NCBI GenBank assembly: GCA_003354055.1
Contig: PIVQ01000541.1
Span: 1-5,286 of the forward strand
DNA length: 5,286 nt
Source: Desulfobacteraceae bacterium
Lineage (GTDB): Bacteria > Desulfobacterota > Desulfobacteria > Desulfobacterales > Desulfobacteraceae
Direction: 5' to 3'
Shown here in pieces: positions 1-5,286 of this stretch. Made by a program: the position numbers and the translations under genes. Numbering within the stretch: position 1 is the first letter of the stretch; every line of letters begins with the position of its first letter. The notes under the pieces were generated by a model. It did not search any database. It was not told the DNA's origin and saw nothing but the letters and a program-made list of their open reading frames with translations.

Positions 1-444
1 CAGGCAGGATTTCATTTCAGCACTGCTGCCGATAATATTATCTCTTTTCAGGGCAAACGGTACATCTTTTTGAGTTTTTTCTTTTCTGTAATCCAGTGCC
101 CGGATGAGCGGCAGGATAATAGCCTCGATTGAACTAGGTTTTTCAACGTAATCCCAGGCTCCCCATTCAATGGCAAGCTCAGCACCATCCGGGTCACCGG
201 AACCGGTAATGATTATGATTTCCGGAGGATCATCAAGTTTCTGAATTTTAGGAATTGCCTGAATCCCGTTCCCGTCGGGCAATTGTACGTCAAGTAAAAT
301 CACATCAAATTTTCCGGAAAATGCCATGCGAATGCCGTCTTCCAAAGTAAGGGTAAATAAACTTTTGTGGCCTAATCGCTTGATCTTCCGGGAAAGAAAA
401 TCACAAAATACCTGGTCATCATCTATGATCAACACATTGGCCAT
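1..444 (-). CDS. NtrC-type (sigma-54-dependent) response regulator, N-terminal part
   Basis: This open frame runs off the left edge; 148 residues are visible from the chosen ATG at 444. They form a complete receiver domain (about 1-120): acidic pocket IIDDD (Asp8-Asp10), phospho-acceptor Asp52 in LLDVQLPDGNG, conserved Thr80 in IIITGSG, and Lys102-Pro103 in YVEKP. After a linker the visible end, DNIIGSSAEMKSCL, matches the start of the sigma-54-interacting AAA+ domain of NtrC-type activators (IIG-S--M pattern). An ATPase and a C-terminal HTH domain are therefore expected outside the window but not seen. The family, once phosphorylated, hydrolyses ATP to open sigma-54 RNA polymerase promoters. 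ATGs exist at 447 and 444; the second is preferred because the GGAGG at 452-456 lies 7 nt upstream of it and only 4 nt from the first. Its start overlaps the kinase stop, so it should be the partner of that kinase. Target genes are unknown. Confidence 0.93.
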   Translation of the reverse strand, partial: MANVLIIDDDQVFCDFLSRKIKRLGHKSLFTLTLEDGIRMAFSGKFDVILLDVQLPDGNGIQAIPKIQKLDDPPEIIIITGSGDPDGAELAIEWGAWDYVEKPSSIEAIILPLIRALDYRKEKTQKDVPFALKRDNIIGSSAEMKSCL

Positions 445-3353
445 CATTTAACCTCCTTTTTTTGGGTAGAATCAAATATCCGCCGGATGGTTTCAGCCAG
501 TTCTCTTTTGATCACAGGCTTATACAAAACTGCTGCAATTCCTGTTTCTTCAGCCTCTTTCAATGAAATATCATCACCGAATCCAGTGCACATAATAATC
601 GGTGTTTTTGAATTAAGAGCAATTATTTTTTTAGAAAGTACCAGGCCTGTCATATGGGGCATGGCCTTATCTGAAATGACCATGTCAAATTCATCCGGGG
701 CTTTTGTGAATGCTTTCAAAGCAATCCGGCTGTCGGAAAATACTGAAACCCGATAACCCAGCCGTTCAAGCGCCGTTTTTCCAGAGTCGATTAACGGTAT
801 CTCATCATCAACCAGCAGGATGTGCTCCGTGCCCCCGGGGATGGGCCTGTCATTTTTCACAATGGCCAGACGCTCTTTTTTCAGGACTGGAAAAAGGATA
901 TGGATTGATGTTCCTGTACCCGGTTCACTGTATACTTTTACAGCTCCCTTATGGCTTTTGATAATGCCATGTACCACGGATAACCCCAAACCGGTTCCCT
1001 CTCCTCTGGGTTTGGTTGTAAAAAACGGCTCAAAGATATTATCCATAACCTCTTCGGGAATGCCATGCCCGGTATCGTCTACCTGTAATTTCAAATGGGG
1101 TCCGGGGATCAGATTTGGAAAATCCATTAAAAAACCCTGATCAATGTCAGTGTGATCAAGGGTGACGGTAAGTGTCCCCCCTGTCTTTCTCATTGCATGG
1201 GCTGAGTTGGTGCAAAGATTCATCAAAATCTGATGTATTTGAATAGGGTCTGCCAGTATCTGATCATTTTTAACCAGAACCCGTTCTTTTACATCAATGT
1301 CTTTCTGGAGGGTTGACCTGATCAACTTAAGGACCTCCTTGACCAACGGCGTTATCTTCACCGGTTTCATTTCCTGCTCACCCTGGCGGCTGAACAAAAG
1401 AATTTGTTTTACCAGGTCTTTAGCCCGGAAGGCGGATTTGGAGACCTGGTCAATGGAATATCGAGCCGGATCGCCTTTTTGAATGTCCTCAAGTGCCAGT
1501 TCTGAAAATCCAATAATGGCACCCAGTATATTATTAAAGTCATGGGCAATTCCACCTGCAAGCGTGCCGATGGCCTCCATTTTCTGGGCCTGGTGTAATT
1601 GCCTTTCCAGTTTTCTCCTCGCCTCCTGGGCTTTTCTTCTCTTGGAGATGTCCTTTCCCTCTGCACACAGATACAATACCTTGCCGTCGGCATCAAGAAT
1701 CGGCCTGAAAGAACAATCAATATAATGCAGACTGCCTGAGGAATCCATATTAGTGGTTTCGTATGAAATATATTCCCCGGACGCCACCTCTTTAATAGTT
1801 TCTTGCAATTTTGCCTGTTCTTTTTCAGAATGGCGCCACCAGGGCGTTTCCCAAAAGGGTTTGCCTTTTACATCTGATTCTTTAGCGTTTATAAATTCAA
1901 GAGAGAAGCGGTTTTGTGTTAACAAATTGCCCTCCTGGGAGAGCAACGCCATGAATTGAAAGGTCTGGTCGAATATTGCCCGCATCCTCATCTCACTGTC
2001 TCGAAGCTGGTCTGATGCTTTTTTACGGTCCGTAATATCCACGTGGATTCCAATGATGCGCTGGTTTTGACCTTTTTTATCCCGATTTACTACGGAACCA
2101 ATGCTAAATATCCAACGGTATCCTCCCTGTTTTGTGCGCATGCGGAATTTGTGTTCGAAGAAATCCATTTGTTTTTTGTTGACATTTTTTACGAATTCTT
2201 CGGCAATCGACCGGTCTTCAGGGTGCAATAGGTCTGCCCAGGTTTGATAATTATGGGCGAACAGATTCGCTTGATAGCCTAACATGGTAAAGAATGTCGG
2301 GCTGAAATACGTCTCATCGGTTTCAGGATACCACTCATAAAGACCGGTGTTAGTTCCTTCAAGGGCGAGTCGAAGCCGTTCCTCATTTTTTTTAAGACGG
2401 TTTTCAGCAACCTTACGCCTGGTAATATCCCTTATAATACCTTCAACTCCTATAACATTACCCTTTTGATCTGTAAGTAATTGGGAGTTCGATGCGGCCC
2501 ACCAGAATGATCCGTCTTTACGTTTTAGCCGGATTTCATAATCCGACAAAACCCTTTCTTTTTTCAGAATGGCCAGGAGTTTTTGTCTTTCCTCAGGATA
2601 TAAATACAAACGCGTTATATTATTCCCAATAATTTCTTCTACGGTATAGCCTGTCAGTCGCTGAACTGCTTTTGATATAAAGGTAATTCGTCCTTCCAAA
2701 TCTGTTCTATATCTAATATCCGGGGTGCCATCAATGATCTCTTTGTATTTTTCTTCACTTTCCTTTAATAGCTTTTCTGCATGTTTGCGTTTGGTAATAT
2801 CAATACCGACGAAAATGGCGCCGGCTAATTTTCCATCCTGTTCAACTTTATTATGACTCCAGGAAATCGTTCTGATGTCGCCTTCTTTTGTTATAATTTG
2901 ATTTTCACACAATTTCGGCAGACCGTCGTTCAGGAAACGGTGAAACCCCTGCCATACCGTCTGATAGTTTTCTTCTGGTATTAAAATATGAAACCAGTTT
3001 TTTCCTTCCAACTCAGATTCTGAATACCCGGTTATTTTTTGTGCTGCCGGATTTAGCAACGTAACATTACCTTCAATATCAAGCCCTAAGATTAGCGTAT
3101 TAGCCGCCTGAATCAGGTTCTCTCTATATTTCCTTGCCTTTGAAAGTTTAAGATTCGATAAATGGTTTTTTCTTTGCCGGACCAGCAAAAATGCAATTAG
3201 AATGGTCTGGATGATACAGATTGCAAATGCAGTACTGGCCAGATTGTTACTTCCCTGCTTTTGCGTCGCTCCCCATACCAGTAAAGTACATGAGAGAATG
3301 AAGCAAAGAAGGAGCATCCATCTATATCTGGTTGGACCATTAAAAATTTGCAT
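444..3353 (-). CDS. Membrane hybrid histidine kinase (2 TM, 4 PAS, HisKA, HATPase_c, receiver)
   Basis: A complete 969-residue hybrid sensor kinase. Two hydrophobic helices (about 13-30 and 41-58) flank a loop of roughly ten residues, so there is no sizeable external sensor and sensing is probably cytoplasmic or within the membrane. Four PAS domains follow, at about 77-188, 198-313, 323-444 and 453-572. Each ends in a PAC-like DI[TS]xR[KR] or DITKRK signature. The third resembles the PAS_3 type (LGYQ, then LHPEDR). The dimerisation/phosphotransfer helix carries His604 in GGIAHDFNN. The ATPase domain has an N box (712-718, NLCTNSA), G1 (759-764, DDTGHG), F box (773-781, IFEPFFTTK) and G2 (784-792, GEGTGLGLS). 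The C-terminal receiver (about 843-960) has Asp849/Asp850, phospho-acceptor Asp895 in ISDKAMP, Thr923 and Lys945-Pro946. All catalytic residues look intact. No Hpt domain is present. The start at 3353 follows a weak GGGGA about 10 nt upstream; Met13 is a possible alternative but would cut into the first helix. It is coupled to the downstream NtrC-type regulator. The ligand or cofactor of the PAS domains cannot be told from sequence. Confidence 0.96.
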   Translation of the reverse strand: MQIFNGPTRYRWMLLLCFILSCTLLVWGATQKQGSNNLASTAFAICIIQTILIAFLLVRQRKNHLSNLKLSKARKYRENLIQAANTLILGLDIEGNVTLLNPAAQKITGYSESELEGKNWFHILIPEENYQTVWQGFHRFLNDGLPKLCENQIITKEGDIRTISWSHNKVEQDGKLAGAIFVGIDITKRKHAEKLLKESEEKYKEIIDGTPDIRYRTDLEGRITFISKAVQRLTGYTVEEIIGNNITRLYLYPEERQKLLAILKKERVLSDYEIRLKRKDGSFWWAASNSQLLTDQKGNVIGVEGIIRDITRRKVAENRLKKNEERLRLALEGTNTGLYEWYPETDETYFSPTFFTMLGYQANLFAHNYQTWADLLHPEDRSIAEEFVKNVNKKQMDFFEHKFRMRTKQGGYRWIFSIGSVVNRDKKGQNQRIIGIHVDITDRKKASDQLRDSEMRMRAIFDQTFQFMALLSQEGNLLTQNRFSLEFINAKESDVKGKPFWETPWWRHSEKEQAKLQETIKEVASGEYISYETTNMDSSGSLHYIDCSFRPILDADGKVLYLCAEGKDISKRRKAQEARRKLERQLHQAQKMEAIGTLAGGIAHDFNNILGAIIGFSELALEDIQKGDPARYSIDQVSKSAFRAKDLVKQILLFSRQGEQEMKPVKITPLVKEVLKLIRSTLQKDIDVKERVLVKNDQILADPIQIHQILMNLCTNSAHAMRKTGGTLTVTLDHTDIDQGFLMDFPNLIPGPHLKLQVDDTGHGIPEEVMDNIFEPFFTTKPRGEGTGLGLSVVHGIIKSHKGAVKVYSEPGTGTSIHILFPVLKKERLAIVKNDRPIPGGTEHILLVDDEIPLIDSGKTALERLGYRVSVFSDSRIALKAFTKAPDEFDMVISDKAMPHMTGLVLSKKIIALNSKTPIIMCTGFGDDISLKEAEETGIAAVLYKPVIKRELAETIRRIFDSTQKKEVK
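451..457 (-). promoter_or_regulatory. Shine-Dalgarno of the response regulator, inside the kinase 3' end
   Basis: The minus strand reads AGGAGGT just before the tandem ATGATG at 447-442. It sits in the last codons of the kinase, so the regulator gene has its ribosome site inside the upstream coding sequence. The kinase stop TGA (446-444) overlaps the start: by one base if the ATG at 444 is used, or as ATGA if the ATG at 447 is used. This layout is typical of translational coupling that keeps kinase and regulator amounts in proportion. Spacing from GGAGG favours the ATG at 444. Confidence 0.75.
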
Positions 3354-3363
3354 ATTCTTGTTA

Positions 3364-3368
3364 TCCCC
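3364..3368 (-). promoter_or_regulatory. Weak ribosome-binding site of the kinase gene
   Basis: The minus strand reads GGGGA about 10 nt before the ATG at 3353, within TTGGGGATAACAAGAAT. It is a weak match to the Shine-Dalgarno consensus at slightly long spacing. It is much weaker than the AGGAGG used by the downstream regulator, so regulator translation may depend less on the kinase's own initiation rate. It supports 3353 as the start, as no better site lies upstream of another in-frame start. Confidence 0.45.
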
Positions 3369-3430
3369 AATTGAACAAAGTTGATATCCAAGATCTAAAA
3401 TTTCATAAAGAAAATTTACTATTTCCCTTT

Positions 3431-3531
3431 AGGGACCGCGCAAAAAAAACTTCAAACAATCCATTTGTAGATACCCTTAAAACTTTGGGTATTTTACAAA
3501 CAGAATGTGAACTAATTATTGCGCGACCCCT
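3431..3531 (-). ncRNA. Candidate structured leader RNA upstream of the kinase (long imperfect hairpin)
   Basis: Read as minus-strand RNA, this 101-nt stretch folds into one long imperfect hairpin. The outer stem is 13 bp (AGGGGUCGCGCAA, 3531-3519, with UUGCGCGGUCCCU, 3443-3431) and includes two G.U pairs. A 7-by-7 internal loop follows (3512-3518 against 3444-3450). Next come short pairings: 3509-3511 with 3451-3453, a UU bulge, then 3503-3508 with 3456-3461 around one U.U mismatch. Then there is an uninterrupted run of 8 bp (3495-3502 with 3462-3469) with two more G.U pairs, an AA/C internal loop, a 6-bp stem AUACCC/GGGUAU (3487-3492 with 3471-3476) and a 10-nt loop. All four wobbles would be A.C mismatches in plus-strand RNA, which favours minus-strand transcription, in sense with the kinase 78 nt away. 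No known Rfam family was recognised. It may be a leader regulatory element, a processed small RNA, or a decayed palindromic (MITE-like) insertion. Confidence 0.4.
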
Positions 3532-3534
3532 TAG

Positions 3535-3621
3535 CACAACTTGCACAATAAAAACGCAATTCTTTTGAAACAGCATCAGCTTTTCAGTCAGACACCACCA
3601 AATGTGATTGTGCAAATTATA
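3535..3621. repeat. Inverted repeat with TTGCACAAT arms spanning the candidate promoter
   Basis: TTGCACAAT (plus strand, 3541-3549) is matched exactly by its reverse complement ATTGTGCAA (3607-3615). Extending outward to 15 bp, the arms 3535-3549 and 3607-3621 differ at three positions, all of which would be G.U pairs in minus-strand RNA. A further direct copy of GCACAA lies at 3534-3539, nine bases from the copy at 3543-3548. The right arm contains the TATAAT of the candidate promoter. It may be a pair of operator half-sites, or an RNA stem if transcription starts further upstream. No known regulator motif is assigned. Confidence 0.5.
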
Positions 3622-3627
3622 GTCCAA
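3611..3627 (-). promoter_or_regulatory. Candidate promoter for the kinase-regulator operon
   Basis: The minus strand reads TTGGACTATAATTTGCA. It fits two promoter types. It has the GG-N10-GC spacing and TTGCA end of a sigma-54 -24/-12 element, although the usual CAC after GG is replaced by ACT. It also contains a perfect TATAAT (3621-3616), although no good -35 box (TTGACA-like) is found 16-18 bp upstream. Either reading places the transcription start near 3600-3610, giving a 5' leader of about 250 nt that contains the long hairpin. A sigma-54 reading would fit autoregulation by the NtrC-type regulator, but that is inference. Confidence 0.4.
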
Positions 3628-3745
3628 ATATCTATTTGTATTTAAACACTTTTTTAATTAAAGCCATGCGAACATGTATAACAAACCCGATAATAGCCAT
3701 AAACCATGAGTTTTCTTGTTGTCAATCAAATTATAGATGAACCTG

Positions 3746-3779
3746 TAAAAAGTTCGATTTTACCATTTTCGACTTTTTA
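3746..3779. repeat. Bulged inverted repeat with AAAAAGT/ACTTTTT arms
   Basis: The arms TAAAAAGT (3746-3753) plus CGA (3755-3757), and TCG plus ACTTTTTA (3769-3779), pair with one bulged T (3754) and an 11-nt loop. Imperfect symmetry continues outward to about 3736 and 3789 (GATGAACCTG against ATAAGATCAGC). A T5 run in each arm gives it the look of a weak bidirectional terminator. The length and decay of the arms also resemble a dispersed palindromic repeat. Which of these it is cannot be decided from one copy. Confidence 0.5.
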
Positions 3780-3805
3780 TAAGATCAGCAACTTTTATTA
3801 AAGGC

Positions 3806-3830
3806 AAAAAACTCCTGAAATTCAGGAGTT
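3806..3830 (-). terminator. Intrinsic terminator downstream of the MCP gene
   Basis: On the minus strand AACTCCTG (3830-3823) pairs perfectly with CAGGAGTT (3817-3810) around a 5-nt loop. The right arm runs directly into T residues, giving six in a row at 3811-3806. This is the standard Rho-independent form and points leftward, about 125 nt after the MCP stop codon. It should separate the MCP transcript from the kinase operon. In the plus direction the T-tract is poor, so it looks one-sided. Confidence 0.75.
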
Positions 3831-3888
3831 GTTATTGCTTTTAAAACGAGAATACTATGACAAGTTTTGAGATTTTTTTTATCCATAA

Positions 3889-3921
3889 GCTTCCGGCAAC
3901 GGGTGAGCCGTTGCCGGAAGC
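3889..3921 (-). repeat. Perfect 14-bp GC-rich hairpin just after the MCP stop
   Basis: GCTTCCGGCAACGG (3889-3902) and its exact reverse complement (3908-3921) enclose a 5-nt loop. It begins 35 nt after the MCP stop codon. On the minus strand it is followed by TTATGGAT rather than a clean T-tract, so it would be a poor intrinsic terminator alone; a proper one follows about 60 nt later. It may protect the mRNA 3' end from exonucleases, act as the first half of a tandem terminator, or be a dispersed palindromic repeat. The structure itself is certain at sequence level. Confidence 0.8.
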
Positions 3922-3956
3922 CTCTTACAATCTTCAGTTGATCTATTAAAGCCTGT

Positions 3957-5286
3957 TTAGGTATTAAAGGACCCAACGAGCTTGTCTAATTTAACCGCAA
4001 GCCCTGTCAGATCACTGGCCTTTCCGTCCACAAGAGAACTGCTCTTCGAGATCTCCTGACTGGAATCATTGGATTGGGAAATGCTTTGGGTTATACTCTC
4101 GGCTGCGCCTGAGCTTTGGGCAACGTTCTCATTCACCTCATTTAAACCGGTGGAGGCCTCGGTTATATTCTTTGCAATTTCATCGGTAACTGTGGTCTGC
4201 TCGGATACTGCTGCGGCAATGGTGGTTACTATTTGATTGACATCCTCAATAACTTTAGAGACCCGGCTGATAATTGTGATGGTCTTTTTCGTCTTTTCTT
4301 CTATCCCGTCGATTTTTTCCCGGATTGAACTTGTTGCATCCGCCGTCTGGCTGGCCAGTTCCTTTATCTCACCTGCGACCACGGCAAATCCTTTGCCTGC
4401 ATCACCGGCCCGGGCTGCTTCAATGGTCGCATTCAGCGCCAGAAGATTGGTTTGATCAGAGATGTCGGCAATGATCGAGGTTATTTTTCCGATATCCTGA
4501 ACTTCTTTGCCAAGTTCTGTCACATTAACCGATGCGGTTTTGGACTCTGCTACGGCTTCATCTGTTGTGGTTCGTGCCGTTTCAGTATTTTTTTCAATTT
4601 CACTCACAGTTGCAGACATCTCTTCAGAGGCTGAGGCAACCATGTTTACATTTGTTGTAGCCTCTTCCATGGCCGCTGCAATGGACACCATATTTGTGCT
4701 CATCTCCTCGGCTGCGGTTAAAATGGTTGAGGATTTTGAGGACATGTCCTTTACATTGAATGACATATCTTTTGAAAGATCAGACAGATTATTTGAAGAA
4801 TCCTTAAGTGTTGATGAATTCTCCATGACGTTACCGATAATCTTTTGTAATTTCTCAATAAAAACATTAAACCATTGAGACAACTGACCGACTTCATCCC
4901 GGCTGACCACAGGAAGGCGGACCGTAAGGTCTCCTTCTCCTTCCGAGATGTCCTTCAGCACGTTTGTTGTAAATTTTAATGCTTTTGAAATACCCCTGGC
5001 AACGATGAAGCTTGTCAGAATTACACCGATCAGAAGTACTGCTGCAATGATACTTGTGGAGACCATGGAGGCGTTGGCATCTGATTTGAGTTCATTAACC
5101 AGGGTGGCGATCTCCTTAGAAATATTATCTTCAGTTTCCTTCATAAGATTGATTCTCCGGGTGGCCGTATCAAACCAGAAAATCGGATCTACCCCAAATC
5201 CTGTGTTGGCCCCGGATAAATTTAAAGCGATTTTCCTCATCTTTTGTACCTCAGTCACGGCGGGATCCAGCATTTTGTCATTATAA
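3957..5286 (-). CDS. Methyl-accepting chemotaxis protein, C-terminal part
   Basis: The frame is open to the right edge (YNDK precedes the Met at 5273), so the N-terminus is missing and 442 residues are visible. Numbering from that internal Met: residues 1-68 are the membrane-proximal end of a sensor region, with a [18 protein letters not shown] stretch resembling the end of NIT (nitrate/nitrite-sensing) domains. One transmembrane helix lies at about 71-92, a HAMP domain at about 93-145 (DLTVRLPV, then [12 protein letters not shown]), and a long coiled-coil signalling domain runs to 438. Its hairpin tip (about 270-310) has the conserved [16 protein letters not shown] and [11 protein letters not shown] sequences that contact CheA and CheW. 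Glu pairs at 189-190 (AAEEMS) and 217-218 (ASEEMS) are plausible methylation sites. It ends in VGSFNT and lacks a CheR/CheB-tethering pentapeptide. The family senses a ligand and controls CheA, and so flagellar or other Che output. No che gene is visible nearby, so it is probably an orphan receptor. Terminators follow it. Confidence 0.96.
   Translation of the reverse strand, partial: YNDKMLDPAVTEVQKMRKIALNLSGANTGFGVDPIFWFDTATRRINLMKETEDNISKEIATLVNELKSDANASMVSTSIIAAVLLIGVILTSFIVARGISKALKFTTNVLKDISEGEGDLTVRLPVVSRDEVGQLSQWFNVFIEKLQKIIGNVMENSSTLKDSSNNLSDLSKDMSFNVKDMSSKSSTILTAAEEMSTNMVSIAAAMEEATTNVNMVASASEEMSATVSEIEKNTETARTTTDEAVAESKTASVNVTELGKEVQDIGKITSIIADISDQTNLLALNATIEAARAGDAGKGFAVVAGEIKELASQTADATSSIREKIDGIEEKTKKTITIISRVSKVIEDVNQIVTTIAAAVSEQTTVTDEIAKNITEASTGLNEVNENVAQSSGAAESITQSISQSNDSSQEISKSSSLVDGKASDLTGLAVKLDKLVGSFNT

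Larger units (their letters stand above)
3354..3956. other. 603-bp intergenic region between MCP and kinase genes
   Basis: No convincing protein gene is seen on either strand. Reading right to left in the direction of transcription, it holds a GC-rich hairpin (3889-3921), an intrinsic terminator (3806-3830), a bulged inverted repeat (3746-3779), an AT-rich stretch without recognised features (about 3628-3735), a candidate promoter (3611-3627), an inverted repeat with TTGCACAAT arms (3535-3549 and 3607-3621), a long hairpin (3431-3531) and the kinase ribosome-binding region (about 3364-3368). Each is described separately. Confidence 0.85.

Noticed and set aside
820..1140. 106-codon plus-strand frame antisense to the kinase ATPase domain
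   Set aside because: It lies wholly inside a well-supported kinase with intact catalytic motifs and has no features of its own.
3397..3417. AT-rich inverted repeat AAAATTTC / GAAAATTT in the kinase 5' leader
   Set aside because: One mismatch, all A-T except one pair, so weak as an RNA stem and expected by chance in AT-rich DNA.
3371..3568. 65-codon plus-strand frame in the intergenic region
   Set aside because: TTG start, no ribosome site, antisense to the leader hairpin, and opposite to all real genes here.
3403..3627. 74-codon minus-strand frame starting at TTG (57 codons from the ATG at 3576) in the kinase leader
   Set aside because: It has no convincing Shine-Dalgarno, uses a TTG start within the candidate promoter, runs through the long hairpin, and has no recognisable protein features. 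It is probably a chance open frame.
3354..3956. Possible CRISPR array, tRNA, retron-type ncRNA or attachment site in the intergenic region
   Set aside because: No regularly spaced repeats, no tRNA cloverleaf or CCA end, and no reverse transcriptase or integrase gene in the window.
3785..3976. 63-codon minus-strand frame overlapping the MCP 3' end
   Set aside because: It spans the 14-bp hairpin and the terminator and overlaps the MCP in another frame; not credible as a gene.
4507..4878. 123-codon plus-strand frame, the longest antisense frame in the MCP gene
   Set aside because: It is a shadow of the MCP reading frame: low-complexity Ser/Val-rich translation complementary to coiled-coil codons, with no Shine-Dalgarno.

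Overview
This 5.3 kb window looks like signal-transduction DNA from a Desulfobacterota (deltaproteobacterial) chromosome, probably a sulfate-reducer-like member of the Desulfobacterales. That assignment is inferred from family resemblance only: a PAS-rich hybrid kinase with an AHDFNN-type H box, the style of its sigma-54-type partner regulator, the MCP sequence style, and moderately low GC. No marker gene is present. All three genes lie on the minus strand, so transcription runs right to left.

Right part (3957-5286): the C-terminal 442 residues of a methyl-accepting chemotaxis protein. It carries the end of a sensor region (possibly NIT-like), one membrane helix, a HAMP domain and a complete signalling hairpin. 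Its N-terminus lies beyond the window.

Middle (3354-3956): a 603-bp non-coding stretch with more structure than usual. Next to the MCP stop are three hairpins in a row: a perfect 14-bp GC-rich stem, an intrinsic terminator with a T6 tract, and a bulged inverted repeat with T-rich arms. Closer to the kinase is a candidate promoter (a perfect TATAAT inside a sigma-54-like GG-N10-GC spacing). It is followed by a predicted leader of about 250 nt containing a long imperfect hairpin (3431-3531). The hairpin's non-Watson-Crick positions pair as G.U only in minus-strand RNA, which points to a leader RNA in the kinase transcript.

Left part (1-3353): a 969-residue membrane hybrid histidine kinase (2 TM, 4 PAS, HisKA, HATPase_c, receiver). 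Its stop codon overlaps the start of an NtrC-type response regulator, of which the receiver and the first residues of the AAA+ domain are inside the window. The two are translationally coupled and almost certainly form a cognate pair: PAS domains modulate the kinase, phosphate passes to the regulator, and the regulator activates a sigma-54 promoter. The signal and target genes cannot be read from this window. The MCP upstream appears to be a separate transcription unit. The kinase-regulator pair is of an ordinary type; the least explained part is the leader region.
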